This document shows positions 7,026-16,196 of a DNA stretch of 39,144 bases, piece after piece; the stretch's first letter is position 1; the number at the start of each line of letters is the position of its first letter. The notes under the pieces are model-generated. The model worked only from the letters and a program-made list of their open reading frames with translations, had not been told where the DNA came from and ran no database searches. Source of the DNA: JAZRUF01 sp045636205 (GTDB taxonomy: Bacteria; Bacillota; Clostridia; Oscillospirales; JAAYXM01); contig JAZTXE010000010.1 in assembly GCA_045636205.1 (NCBI GenBank), positions 1 through 39,144 on the forward strand, read 5' to 3'. A program made the position numbers and the translations under genes.

Positions 7026-9095
7026 ATGGCATATATTAAGTGGGATGTCGGGAGTTATTGCCCGTCGGAGGTGCAGAAGCTCTCCGAGAGTTTGGGAATA
7101 TCGTCGCTTGCGGCGCGGGTTTTATGCTCGCGCGGAATATGCGACGAGGCAGCTGCACGCACTTTTCTGGACACTAAATCCGCGGCATTTCACGACCCGA
7201 TGCTTCTGCGGGATATGGATTTGGCGCTCGAACGCATAGAGATGGCGCTTGAGGGTGGAGAAAAAATCGCGGTTTACGGTGATTATGATGTTGACGGAAT
7301 AACCGCGACTTATATATTGTCCGATTACTTGCAGAGCCTGGGGGCAGATTGTGTTTATTATATACCTGAGCGCGACGGAGAAGGCTACGGAGTAAATATG
7401 GAAGCCGTCGAAAAGCTAAGGAATGAGGGTGTTAGTCTTATAATCACGGTCGATACCGGTATAACTGCGGTTTCTGAGGTTGAAACTGCGCGTGAAATGG
7501 GAGTTGACTTTATAATAACCGACCATCATGAGTGCCAAAGTGTTCTGCCGGATGCCTGCGCGGTTATAAATCCGCACAGACCTGATTGCGATTATCCGGA
7601 GAAAAATCTTGCAGGTGTCGGTGTCGCGTTCAAGCTAATCTGCGCGCTTGAAGAAGGGATAGCCGAGCAATACTTGCCGTTTGTATGTATTGGAACGATT
7701 GCGGATGTCATGCCGTTAATCGGAGAGAATCGGGTCATTGCCGCTCAGGGACTTTCGCGTATTGAAAATTCCAGAAACCCGGGGCTGTGCGCGCTTGTAC
7801 GATTAGCAGGTGCAGAGGGTAAGGCGATAAATGCGGATACCATAGGCTTTCAGCTTGCGCCACGTATGAATGCGGCGGGGCGTATGAGCTCGGCTTCACG
7901 TGTGGTTGAGCTTTTTACGGTCGGTGACTACCAGACTGCTGAAAACCTTGCCGAGGAGCTGTGTTCGCTTAATGTACAGAGGCGTGAGATTGAAGCGGAT
8001 ATTTTTAAGGAAGCTACCGAGCTGGTTGACAGAGATTTTGACTTAAGCCGTGACCATGCTCTGGTAATACAGGGAAGTGGCTGGCATCACGGAGTGCTCG
8101 GTATTGTTGCATCACGTATTTGTGAAAAGTATCAGAGACCCGCAGTACTTATATCGGTTGATGAAGGTGAAGGAAAAGGCTCGGGGAGAAGTGTTAAAGG
8201 GGTTAATCTTTTTAAAGCACTTTCCTCATGCGGTGAGTATTTGCAGAAGTTTGGCGGGCATGAACAAGCTGCAGGACTCAGTATAGCGGAGGAGGATATA
8301 GACGCATTTCGCAAGGCGCTTAACCGCGAGGTTGAGGAAGAAATGAAGGTCTATCAGCCGTCCATGCATATTGATTTTGAAGCGCAACCGGGGGAGCTTA
8401 CGATTGAAGAGGTGCGCTCACTGCGCGTGCTTGAACCGTACGGTACCGGAAATCCCAGACCGGTTATAAAGCTTAGTAATATGCGCGCTTGCGATATAAC
8501 ACCAATCGGTGCGGGGAAACATCTGAGGATGACGTTTGAGCGTCAGGGGAAATTCCAAAGTGTATTTTTCGGGAAGACCGAGCAGGATATAGGCTTTGAA
8601 AACGGTGGCGTGGTGGATGTGGCATTTATTCCTGAGATAAATGACTTCAGGGGCGAGAGCGTTCAGCTTATGCTGCGGGATGTTCGTCCGGCGCGAAGCG
8701 AAGAACCTAAAGGGATTGATGAGGTGCAGTGCTACAAAAGCTTTCGCAACGGCGGTACACTCAGTAAGGATGAAGCGGATGTTTTAAGAGTTGAATATAA
8801 CGATTTGGGTGCGGTTTGGAGATACGTTGCAAAGTGCGGCAAAATTAATGATACGCCGCTTGAAGAACTGTGCAGTGCGGTAAATTCGATTTTTGACAAG
8901 AAGCTTTCAAAGGTAAAGATGATTATAGCAATGGATATATTCACAGAGCTCGGGCTTTTGGAATATAAGAGCAGGGCTTCGCGTATAAGTGTTACGGTTT
9001 GCGGGCAAATACAGAGGGTGGATTTGAAGAATTCACATACTGCACGGCGACTCGGCGGTATCGCAAGTTCCGGGCAGGGCAGAGAAAGGGCGTAG
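7026..9095 (+). CDS. recJ: Single-stranded-DNA-specific exonuclease RecJ
   Basis: The 689-residue protein carries the DHH-family motifs: DYDVDG at 86-91, VDTG at 142-145 and DHH at 166-168, which bind the two catalytic metals. The DHHA1 part has the SGWHHGVLGIVASR and KFGGHEQAAGLS segments. The OB-fold region follows LEPYGTGNPRP, and a Firmicutes-type C-terminal extension follows that. RecJ degrades single-stranded DNA 5' to 3' in recombination and mismatch or base-excision repair. It lies 6 bp upstream of rel; this recJ-rel-dtd order is common in Firmicutes, where apt often sits between the two, but apt is absent here. Confidence 0.95.
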   Translation: MAYIKWDVGSYCPSEVQKLSESLGISSLAARVLCSRGICDEAAARTFLDTKSAAFHDPMLLRDMDLALERIEMALEGGEKIAVYGDYDVDGITATYILSDYLQSLGADCVYYIPERDGEGYGVNMEAVEKLRNEGVSLIITVDTGITAVSEVETAREMGVDFIITDHHECQSVLPDACAVINPHRPDCDYPEKNLAGVGVAFKLICALEEGIAEQYLPFVCIGTIADVMPLIGENRVIAAQGLSRIENSRNPGLCALVRLAGAEGKAINADTIGFQLAPRMNAAGRMSSASRVVELFTVGDYQTAENLAEELCSLNVQRREIEADIFKEATELVDRDFDLSRDHALVIQGSGWHHGVLGIVASRICEKYQRPAVLISVDEGEGKGSGRSVKGVNLFKALSSCGEYLQKFGGHEQAAGLSIAEEDIDAFRKALNREVEEEMKVYQPSMHIDFEAQPGELTIEEVRSLRVLEPYGTGNPRPVIKLSNMRACDITPIGAGKHLRMTFERQGKFQSVFFGKTEQDIGFENGGVVDVAFIPEINDFRGESVQLMLRDVRPARSEEPKGIDEVQCYKSFRNGGTLSKDEADVLRVEYNDLGAVWRYVAKCGKINDTPLEELCSAVNSIFDKKLSKVKMIIAMDIFTELGLLEYKSRASRISVTVCGQIQRVDLKNSHTARRLGGIASSGQGRERA

Positions 9096-9101
9096 CAGAA
9101 A

Positions 9102-11282
9102 ATGAAAAATCTTGAAACTCGCTATAAATTGCTTATAGAGAAGGTAAAACAGTATATTCCGAATGCAGATGCGGATAAAATTCATCAGGCTCTTGAGTGT
9201 GCAACTGATGCACATACCGGTCAGAAAAGAAAGGACGGCACGGATTATGTAACGCATCCGATTGCGGTTGCGGAGATAATTGCGGATATGGGGCTTGATA
9301 CGGAGAGTGTTATAGCAGCTCTCCTACACGACTGCATTGAGGACACTCGGTTTGTATACGAGGATATAAAGAACAAATTCGGCGAAGATGTAGCGGATAT
9401 TGTCGAGGGTGTATCAAAGCTTACGCGTATGCCGTACACGAGCAAGGAAGAGGAGCAGATAGAAAATCTGCGCAAGATGTTTCTTGCAATGGGCAAGGAT
9501 ATTCGCGTAATTATGATAAAAATTGCAGACAGGCTTCACAATATGCGTACGATCCAGTTCCAGCCGCCTGCAAAGCAACGCGAGAAATCTCTTGAAACTA
9601 TGGAAGTTTACGCACCGCTCGCTCACCGCTTGGGAATGCAGAAGATAAAGTGGGAGCTTGAGGATAGGTCGCTTAAATGCTTAGACCCGGTCGGATACGA
9701 GGAAATAACCGAGGAGTTAGAACGTCGCAGACCTGAGCGCGAGGAGTTTCTGCACCATATAAAGGACCGTCTGATGGAGCATTTAAACCATGCGGGAATA
9801 GAGGCGGTTGTAGCCGGGCGCGTAAAGCATATATACAGTATCTACCGCAAGATGTACACCCAGCACAAGGACATCAGTGAGGTGTACGATTTATATGCCA
9901 TGCGCGTTATAGTTGACAGCGTTGCGGACTGCTACAATGTTTTGGGATTTATACATGATATATACCGCCCGATCCCCGGAAGATTCAAGGACTATATTTC
10001 AACACCAAAACCGAATATGTATCAGTCACTTCATACTACGGTCATAGGCCGTGAGGGAATACCGTTTGAGGTGCAGATAAGAACTCATGAAATGCATCAG
10101 ACGGCTGAGTACGGTATTGCTGCGCATTGGAAATACAAATCCGGTGTTTCTGGACGTGATAATCTGGAAGAAAAGCTTGCCTGGGTGCGTAGACTCCTTG
10201 AAAATCAGCAGGACGTTGACGGTGAGGACTTTATTCGCTCGCTGAAAACCGAGATGTTTGCAGACGAGGTTTATGTTTTTACTCCAAAGGGAGATGTTGT
10301 AAGCTTGCCAGCGGGGTCAACACCTATTGACTTTGCATACTCCATTCACTCGGCTGTAGGAAACAGGATGATTGGAGCAAAGGCAAACGGGCGCATTGTC
10401 CAACTTGATTACATCTTAAAAAACGGTGAGATAGTTGAGGTTTTAACCTCTAATGCGAGCCATGGTCCGAGCCGGGACTGGCTCAAGATAGCCAAAAGCA
10501 GTGAGGCTAAAAATAAGATTAAACAATGGTTTAAGAAGGAATGCCGAGAGGAGAATATCCAGCGCGGAAAAGAGGCATTGGCGGCAGAACTCAAACGAAT
10601 GGAAGTGCATCTGTCCCTTCAGGATTTAAACGAGATTTTGCAGAGCGTTAGCCGCAGAGTATCGTTTAATACGCCGGAAGACATGCTTGCAAGCCTTGGT
10701 TTCGGAGGTATAACGCTAAACCGTGTGATTAATCGCATACGAGATGAGATTGCAAGAAGCCATAAGGAACAGACCGGAAAGGATATAATAGATAAGCTTG
10801 TCACGCAGCCTAAAAAGCAGAAGTCCACTTCGGGTGTAATTGTGCCGGGTGTTGAAAACTGCATGGTTAAGTTTGCTCGCTGCTGCACTCCGATACCCGG
10901 AGATAGGATAATAGGATTTATAACGCGTGGCTACGGCGTAAGCGTACATCGCATGGACTGTAAGAACGTTACGGAAGCGATGAAAAATGCCGATGATTTA
11001 AGCCGTTGGATTCGTGTGGCATGGGCGGATGAGATTAAGGACCGTTTCCAGACATCTTTGCAGATTTCAGCAAAAGACCGCATGGGTATTGTCGCGGATG
11101 TGGCTACTGTGCTCTCTAACCTCAAGATACCCGTGCATCTTATGGATGCCAGAAGTTTCGAGGACGGATATGCTGTCATGAACGTGGTTATGGATTTAAA
11201 CGGTGTTGACCAGCTTGAGTACGTAGTCGGAAAGCTACGTGGAATTCAGGGTATAATAGACATAAAGAGAACGTTGAGTTAG
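9102..11282 (+). CDS. rel: Bifunctional (p)ppGpp synthetase/hydrolase Rel
   Basis: The 726-residue protein has the full RelA/SpoT layout. The N-terminal HD hydrolase keeps H52, H76-D77 and the EDT motif at 80-82. The synthetase domain has RFKD at 295-298, the RxKD form typical of bifunctional Rel rather than synthetase-only RelA, and YQSLHTTV at 308-315. The TGS domain (VYVFTPKGDVVSLPAGSTP) begins near 391. A zinc-finger-like domain with the CC of ARCCTPIPGD and a C-terminal ACT domain follow. It makes and removes the stringent-response alarmone. The gene sits 6 bp after recJ and 10 bp before dtd, so the three are probably cotranscribed. Confidence 0.96.
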   Translation: MKNLETRYKLLIEKVKQYIPNADADKIHQALECATDAHTGQKRKDGTDYVTHPIAVAEIIADMGLDTESVIAALLHDCIEDTRFVYEDIKNKFGEDVADIVEGVSKLTRMPYTSKEEEQIENLRKMFLAMGKDIRVIMIKIADRLHNMRTIQFQPPAKQREKSLETMEVYAPLAHRLGMQKIKWELEDRSLKCLDPVGYEEITEELERRRPEREEFLHHIKDRLMEHLNHAGIEAVVAGRVKHIYSIYRKMYTQHKDISEVYDLYAMRVIVDSVADCYNVLGFIHDIYRPIPGRFKDYISTPKPNMYQSLHTTVIGREGIPFEVQIRTHEMHQTAEYGIAAHWKYKSGVSGRDNLEEKLAWVRRLLENQQDVDGEDFIRSLKTEMFADEVYVFTPKGDVVSLPAGSTPIDFAYSIHSAVGNRMIGAKANGRIVQLDYILKNGEIVEVLTSNASHGPSRDWLKIAKSSEAKNKIKQWFKKECREENIQRGKEALAAELKRMEVHLSLQDLNEILQSVSRRVSFNTPEDMLASLGFGGITLNRVINRIRDEIARSHKEQTGKDIIDKLVTQPKKQKSTSGVIVPGVENCMVKFARCCTPIPGDRIIGFITRGYGVSVHRMDCKNVTEAMKNADDLSRWIRVAWADEIKDRFQTSLQISAKDRMGIVADVATVLSNLKIPVHLMDARSFEDGYAVMNVVMDLNGVDQLEYVVGKLRGIQGIIDIKRTLS

Positions 11283-11292
11283 GAGATTTGAT

Positions 11293-11745
11293 ATGCGTGC
11301 GGTTGTAACACGAGTAAGCCACGCTAAGGTTGAGATAGATGGAAAAGTACATTCGCAGATAGGAGCCGGGCTTATGGTACTGCTCGGCGTGCTTGATACG
11401 GACGTAAAAGCTGATGCGGAGTATGTGGCTAAAAAAGTTGGGGATACACGGATTTTCAGTGACAGTGAGGGCAAAATGAATTTGTCGTGCGAGCAGATAG
11501 GCGGGGAGATACTCGTTGTCAGCAACTTTACGCTCTACGGCGATACGCGCAAGGGAAACCGCCCGAGTTTTGTGCGTGCGGCGCGTCCTGAGCTTGCAGA
11601 GCCGATGTATGAATATTTTTGTAACCTACTGCGCGAGCGCGGGTATAACGTGGGATGCGGGGTGTTCGGCGCGGATATGCAGGTTAGCTCTGTAAATGAC
11701 GGACCGGTGACGTTGGTTATAGACAGTCCGTCAAAGGAGAATTGA
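11293..11745 (+). CDS. dtd: D-aminoacyl-tRNA deacylase
   Basis: The 150-residue protein has the usual DTD length and motifs: MRAVVTRVSHAKVEIDGK at the start, GLMVLLGV, the SNFTLYGDTRKGNRPSF active-site segment (the usual form is SQFTL) and the C-terminal NDGPVTLVID with the Gly-cisPro motif that excludes L-amino acids. The enzyme hydrolyses D-aminoacyl-tRNA and misacylated glycyl-tRNA(Ala). GGAG lies just upstream, within the end of rel. Its place after rel matches Bacillus and Clostridium gene order. Confidence 0.95.
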   Translation: MRAVVTRVSHAKVEIDGKVHSQIGAGLMVLLGVLDTDVKADAEYVAKKVGDTRIFSDSEGKMNLSCEQIGGEILVVSNFTLYGDTRKGNRPSFVRAARPELAEPMYEYFCNLLRERGYNVGCGVFGADMQVSSVNDGPVTLVIDSPSKEN

Positions 11746-11766
11746 TCAAAAGGCAGGTTGGATATA

Positions 11767-12402
11767 ATGAAAATACGCAGTTTTACCGTCGGGCGCGTGG
11801 CGGCACAGTGCTATATTGTGTCTGATGAGGCATCTAAAACAGCATATATGATAGACCCGGGCGATAATGCGGAGTACCTTTTAGAAAAGCTTGATGAACA
11901 GGGTGTAGAGCTTAAATATGTTATTCTGACGCACGGACATTTTGACCATGTCATGGCGGCGGATGAGGTACTTAAAAAGACTCGGGCGAAGCTTGTCGTA
12001 TGCGATAATGAAGTGCCCGCCCTTACCGATCCGGAACTGGGTGGATTTAACAATTTTGGAATAACAAAGTTTGTGCCGCTCAGCGCAGACATAGCTGTGT
12101 CAGATGGTGATAAACTTGATTTTGCAGGGCATGAGCTTGAATTTTTAAATACTCCCGGGCACACTAAAGGCAGCATGTGCATAAAAATGGGCGATGTAAT
12201 TTTCACCGGAGATACGCTCTTTGCGGGGACCTGCGGCAGATGTGATTTTGCAGGCGGGGATTACCGCGAAATGCTTGACTCGCTTAAACGCTTGTCAGAG
12301 CTTTGTGGAGACTATACCGTCTATCCGGGACACGGCGAAGCGACAAAAATGAGCATAGAGCGGCAGTATAACCCCTATATGCGTGAGGCAGTGAGACGAT
12401 GA
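11767..12402 (+). CDS. MBL-fold metallohydrolase (glyoxalase II-like)
   Basis: The protein has 211 residues from the ATG at 11767; AGGCAGG gives good spacing there, and an in-frame TTG at 11758 is less likely. The metallo-beta-lactamase signature is LTHGHFDHVMA, followed by NTPGHTKGSMC, FTGDTLFAG and VYPGHGEAT, which together supply a binuclear metal site. The sequence is of the hydroxyacylglutathione-hydrolase-like type that lies between dtd and hemZ in many Clostridia; the true substrate is not established. Its stop overlaps hemZ by 4 bp, which indicates coupled translation. Confidence 0.9.
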   Translation: MKIRSFTVGRVAAQCYIVSDEASKTAYMIDPGDNAEYLLEKLDEQGVELKYVILTHGHFDHVMAADEVLKKTRAKLVVCDNEVPALTDPELGGFNNFGITKFVPLSADIAVSDGDKLDFAGHELEFLNTPGHTKGSMCIKMGDVIFTGDTLFAGTCGRCDFAGGDYREMLDSLKRLSELCGDYTVYPGHGEATKMSIERQYNPYMREAVRR

Positions 12403-13871
12403 AGCTTTATCTTAAAGGACATGATTACCGCTTTGCGGTAGAACAGATACTGGTGGTACTTTTCCCAGGGGAAAAGCCCGAATATCCGGAAGGTGAGCCG
12501 TGCGGCGATTATGCCGAGGTGAGTCTTAAAAAGACGAAAAAACAGGTTTTGGCATGCACAAAACTTGCAAAAGACGGCAAGCTGACGAGCTGTACATCGG
12601 TACTGCCGTTGCCGCAGGACGATGACGTGCAGGAATATGACAGACGCGCGCGCCAGGTGATACGCACATCGTTTTTTAAAGCCAGCAAAAAGGCTTGCGG
12701 TATATCCCCCGAATGGGGAGCGATGACCGGTATAAGACCCGGAAAGGTTGCGCAGAAGCTTTTGGAGCAGGGCGAGAGCGATGAGAGTGTTGATAAAATA
12801 CTAAAAAATGCATACTATGTAAAAAAGAAACGCCGCGATTTATGTCTGCAGGTTGCGCATGCGGGCATAAAAGCCTCAGAAGGTGGGACGGTTAAGGATA
12901 TATCTATTTACGTGGGGATACCGTTTTGTGTGTCGCGGTGTAAATATTGCTCCTTTGTAAGCCATTCGATTGACAAGGCGCAGCATTTGGTAGAGCCATA
13001 TCTGGATGCACTTGTTTATGAAATGGAGCATACAGGCAGGGTAGCAAAAGAGCTTGAGCTCAATATTAAATCCGTATATATCGGCGGCGGTACGCCTACG
13101 TCACTTTCTGCCGCTCAGCTTGAGCGCGTGATGAAGGCTTTAAGCCGAAATTTTGATTTATCATCAATAGAGGAATATACGGTTGAAGCCGGACGACCCG
13201 ATACGGTGGACGAGGATAAGCTCGGGGTGATATTTGAAAACGGAGCAACGCGTATAAGTGCAAACCCGCAGACCATGGATGACCGCGTGCTTGAGCTTAT
13301 GGGACGGCGCCACACCGCGCAGGATATAGTTAAAATGGTGGCAGATATAAGAGAGGGCGGCAATATTGACATCAATATGGATGTTATTGCGGGACTGCCG
13401 GGTGATAAGCTCTGTGGGTTTACAGATACTATTGAGAGAGTAATAAAGCTGGGTCCTGAAAACATAACCGTACATACTCTTGCCATAAAGAAGGGGTCTA
13501 CACTAAAGGATGAAGGAGTTGCAATTCCCGACGGTGAGGAGACTCTCGCGATGGTAGAGTATGCGCAAAAGGCATTGAAGCGTGCGGGATATGCGCCGTA
13601 CTATTTGTATAGGCAAAAGTATATGTCTGGCAATTTAGAAAACGTTGGATATGCGCGTGATGGAAGAATAGGGCTTTATAATATTTACATTATGGACGAG
13701 CTGCACACAATACTTTCATTGGGGGCCGGAGGAGTTACAAAACTCGTCAATAAAAAAGAGGTCAAGATAGAGCGCATATTCAATCACAAATATCCGTATG
13801 AATATAACAATGCCAAAAATCGACTCGAGGAGAATGCGCAAAAAATACGCAGGTTTTATACCGGAAAGTGA
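12399..13871 (+). CDS. hemZ: Coproporphyrinogen III oxidase-like radical SAM protein HemZ
   Basis: The 490-residue protein has the radical SAM motif GIPFCVSRCKYCSF with the three cluster cysteines C177, C181 and C184, then the IGGGTPT and EAGRPD segments of the HemN/HemZ family. The N-terminal 165 residues ahead of the radical SAM core are the HemZ-specific extension. In B. subtilis HemZ is linked to oxygen-independent coproporphyrinogen oxidation, but many anaerobic Clostridia have it without a full haem pathway, so the real reaction here is uncertain. Its ATG overlaps the stop of the MBL gene. Confidence 0.9.
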   Translation: MKLYLKGHDYRFAVEQILVVLFPGEKPEYPEGEPCGDYAEVSLKKTKKQVLACTKLAKDGKLTSCTSVLPLPQDDDVQEYDRRARQVIRTSFFKASKKACGISPEWGAMTGIRPGKVAQKLLEQGESDESVDKILKNAYYVKKKRRDLCLQVAHAGIKASEGGTVKDISIYVGIPFCVSRCKYCSFVSHSIDKAQHLVEPYLDALVYEMEHTGRVAKELELNIKSVYIGGGTPTSLSAAQLERVMKALSRNFDLSSIEEYTVEAGRPDTVDEDKLGVIFENGATRISANPQTMDDRVLELMGRRHTAQDIVKMVADIREGGNIDINMDVIAGLPGDKLCGFTDTIERVIKLGPENITVHTLAIKKGSTLKDEGVAIPDGEETLAMVEYAQKALKRAGYAPYYLYRQKYMSGNLENVGYARDGRIGLYNIYIMDELHTILSLGAGGVTKLVNKKEVKIERIFNHKYPYEYNNAKNRLEENAQKIRRFYTGK

Positions 13872-13895
13872 TTTAGAACTCAGGAGGGGATAGAT

Positions 13896-14831
13896 ATGCC
13901 ACTGGATTTAGAACAAGTGAACAGACAAATAGCAGAGGATGCGAGCGGGTTTGTAAGCGAATGTGAAGCGGAGTATGCAGCAAAAATTGACAATGCTGCG
14001 CGCAAAATTGCAAGCCGCGCGGAAAATTGCCGAATAGTCTTGCTTTCGGGACCGTCAGGTTCAGGAAAAACAACCAGCGCGCTTAAGCTTCAGCGCGCGC
14101 TTGAAAGCTACGGCATAGGTACAAAATCCATTTCGATGGATGATTATTTTAAAACCGTTAACCCGGAAACCGCGCCTAAAAATGACAAAGGTGAGATTGA
14201 CTATGAATCACCGCTTTGCCTGGACATCCCGCTTCTCAAAGAGCACATGCAGATGATTGTGCGCGGTGAGGAGATAGAGGTTCCGTCCTTTATTTTCGCA
14301 ACGCAGAGCCGAAGTGACATTAAGAAGCCGATGAAGCTTGAAAAAGATCAGGTGGTTATTATAGAGGGGATTCATGCGCTCAATGATATGTTTGACGATG
14401 CGGCGGGTGAGCATGAGACCAAACTCTATATAAGCGCAAGAAGCAATTTTGAATCAGAGGGCGAGACGGTTTTTAAAGGTACGTGGACGCGTCTTATGAG
14501 ACGGATTGTGCGCGATAATAATTTCCGCGGCACAAATGCGGATTTTACTCTCAAAATCTGGGATGGTATACGCACGGGTGAGAAGAAGTATATATCACCG
14601 TTTAAAAATAAGGCGGATATAATAATAGATTCTACGCACCCATATGAAATATGCATGCTCAAAAAGCATATAGCGCAGGCTATGCCGAATATACCCGAGG
14701 GAATACCGCGCTATAAAGAGGTGTGCTCAATACCACCATCCCTTGAGCTTTTTGCGGAGATGCCCGATGAGCTTGTGCCTGAAGATTCACTGCTGCGTGA
14801 GTTTATAGGCGGCGGGAATTTTAAATATTAA
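13896..14831 (+). CDS. Uridine kinase-like nucleoside kinase (P-loop)
   Basis: The 311-residue protein has a Walker A motif GPSGSGKTT at 52-60, SMDDYFKT just after, and VVIIEGIHALND, which match the phosphoribulokinase/uridine kinase family. Firmicute relatives often carry a threonyl-tRNA-synthetase-like N-terminal domain and reach about 550 residues; here only a short helical N-terminus precedes the kinase core. It probably phosphorylates a nucleoside, but uridine specificity is not shown by the sequence. AGGAGGGG lies before the ATG. The gene follows hemZ by 24 bp and precedes nucleoside salvage genes. Confidence 0.85.
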   Translation: MPLDLEQVNRQIAEDASGFVSECEAEYAAKIDNAARKIASRAENCRIVLLSGPSGSGKTTSALKLQRALESYGIGTKSISMDDYFKTVNPETAPKNDKGEIDYESPLCLDIPLLKEHMQMIVRGEEIEVPSFIFATQSRSDIKKPMKLEKDQVVIIEGIHALNDMFDDAAGEHETKLYISARSNFESEGETVFKGTWTRLMRRIVRDNNFRGTNADFTLKIWDGIRTGEKKYISPFKNKADIIIDSTHPYEICMLKKHIAQAMPNIPEGIPRYKEVCSIPPSLELFAEMPDELVPEDSLLREFIGGGNFKY

Positions 14832-14902
14832 GCTTGAAATATTTTATAATTTATGATAAAACTTTCTTAAGAGAAAGATATAAGTTGAGGAGGAAAGCAG
14901 TT

Positions 14903-15289
14903 ATGAATTTCAGTGAATTAATTAATAAAGTAAAGGCAAGCGCGACTGTTGCGGGAGAATATGCGAGCAAAAAAGCTGCCCAAATCGGTGAAAAAACCAG
15001 TGACGCGTTTAATACCGGCAAGCTTAATGTAAAGCTGTTTGACCTTAATACCGATATGGATGTTATTTACAAGGAAATCGGAAAAATCATCTACGCATCA
15101 CATGCGGGCGAGGATACCGAGGCGGAGACGCTTGAGGCAAAACTCAGTCAGGCGGACGAGAAAATGGCGGAGATAAATGAGATTAAGGAGCAGATAGCAA
15201 AACTCTCAGCTTCCAAAAAATGTCCGTCATGCGGAAAAGAATGCGAAAACGATGCTGCGTTCTGCTCTAAGTGCGGGGCGAGCTTCTGA
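14903..15289 (+). CDS. Zinc-ribbon protein with helical N-terminus
   Basis: The protein has 128 residues from the ATG at 14903, chosen because GAGGAGG at 14887-14893 gives 9-nt spacing; the longer frame from 14834 adds an unlikely basic leader. The N-terminal hundred residues are Ala/Glu/Lys-rich and probably helical or coiled coil. The C-terminus is a zinc ribbon, CPSCGKECENDAAFCSKCG, with four cysteines in two CxxC pairs. Such small zinc-ribbon proteins are common in Clostridia and have no fixed role. A stable hairpin follows before the phosphorylase gene. Confidence 0.8.
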   Translation: MNFSELINKVKASATVAGEYASKKAAQIGEKTSDAFNTGKLNVKLFDLNTDMDVIYKEIGKIIYASHAGEDTEAETLEAKLSQADEKMAEINEIKEQIAKLSASKKCPSCGKECENDAAFCSKCGASF

Positions 15290-15314
15290 TATTCGTAAAT
15301 TGCTAAAACCAAAG

Positions 15315-15337
15315 CGGCGAGGGATACTTCCTCGCCG
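15315..15337 (+). terminator. GC-rich hairpin between zinc-ribbon gene and punA
   Basis: A perfect 8-bp stem CGGCGAGG / CCTCGCCG surrounds a 7-nt loop. The following TTATACTTAGGAGGT has few T residues, so termination is probably partial, and the hairpin ends only 19 nt before the phosphorylase start. It may be an attenuator or a partial terminator. Confidence 0.5.
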
Positions 15338-15355
15338 TTATACTTAGGAGGTATA

Positions 15356-16180
15356 ATGACTGTGACTGCAGAAAAATATATGCAAAGTGCAAATGCGGTT
15401 AAAGAACGCATAGGAGATATGAAGCTTGAGGTACTTCTTATACTCGGTTCGGGGCTTGGCGGGCTTTCAGATCAGGTTAAGAATGCGGTAGAGATACCAT
15501 ATTCAGAGATTCCGAACTTCGAAGTATCCACCGCGCCCGGGCACAGCGGAAAGCTCGTTTGCGGAGATTTGGGCGGAAAACAGGTTATGGTTATGTCGGG
15601 TCGTATGCACTACTATGAGGGATACAGCTATGATAAGGTCACGCTTCCTGTCCGCGTTGCAAAGCTTTTGGGCGCAGACAAGATGATAGTCACAAACGCG
15701 AGCGGCGGAATAAATGAAAGCTATAACGTGGGGGATTTGATGCTTATATCCGACCACATAAAGCTTTTCGGCGATTCGCCACTTCGCGGTGAAAATATAG
15801 ACCAATTCGGTCCGCGCTTTCCGGATATGACATATGCATACTCAAAGAGGCTTCGCACTTTTGCAAAGGAAGTGGCAGAGGAAATGAACATTACGCTCCG
15901 TGAGGGTGTGTACTATTATGCTATGGGACCGCAGTATGAAACACCTGCGGAGATACGCGCGATGCGCGTGTTGGGGGCGGATGTTGTCGGAATGTCCACC
16001 GCACCTGAGGCGATTGTAGCCGCGCATTGCGGTATGGAAACGCTCGGAATTTCGCTGGTTTCAAACATGGCGAGCGGAATTCTTGATAAACCCCTTACAA
16101 GCGAAGAGGTAATTGAGGCTGGCGAAAAGGCGAAGGACGTATTCGGGGCACTTGTTGTAAAATGCTTGGAGAGAATGTAA
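15356..16180 (+). CDS. punA: Purine-nucleoside phosphorylase (trimeric type)
   Basis: The 274-residue protein has the trimeric PNP/MTAP fold signatures: LILGSGLGGL, APGHSGKLVCG, MSGRMHYYEGY, VTNASGGIN and MGPQYETPAEIRA, the last close to the purine-binding site. The enzyme splits inosine and guanosine with phosphate to the free base and ribose 1-phosphate. TAGGAGGT precedes the ATG at 15356. It is followed after 16 bp by the MTA/SAH deaminase gene; deaminating adenosine derivatives to inosine forms would give this phosphorylase its substrates, so the pair forms a plausible salvage unit. Confidence 0.94.
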   Translation: MTVTAEKYMQSANAVKERIGDMKLEVLLILGSGLGGLSDQVKNAVEIPYSEIPNFEVSTAPGHSGKLVCGDLGGKQVMVMSGRMHYYEGYSYDKVTLPVRVAKLLGADKMIVTNASGGINESYNVGDLMLISDHIKLFGDSPLRGENIDQFGPRFPDMTYAYSKRLRTFAKEVAEEMNITLREGVYYYAMGPQYETPAEIRAMRVLGADVVGMSTAPEAIVAAHCGMETLGISLVSNMASGILDKPLTSEEVIEAGEKAKDVFGALVVKCLERM

Positions 16181-16196
16181 AAAGGAGAGATAAATA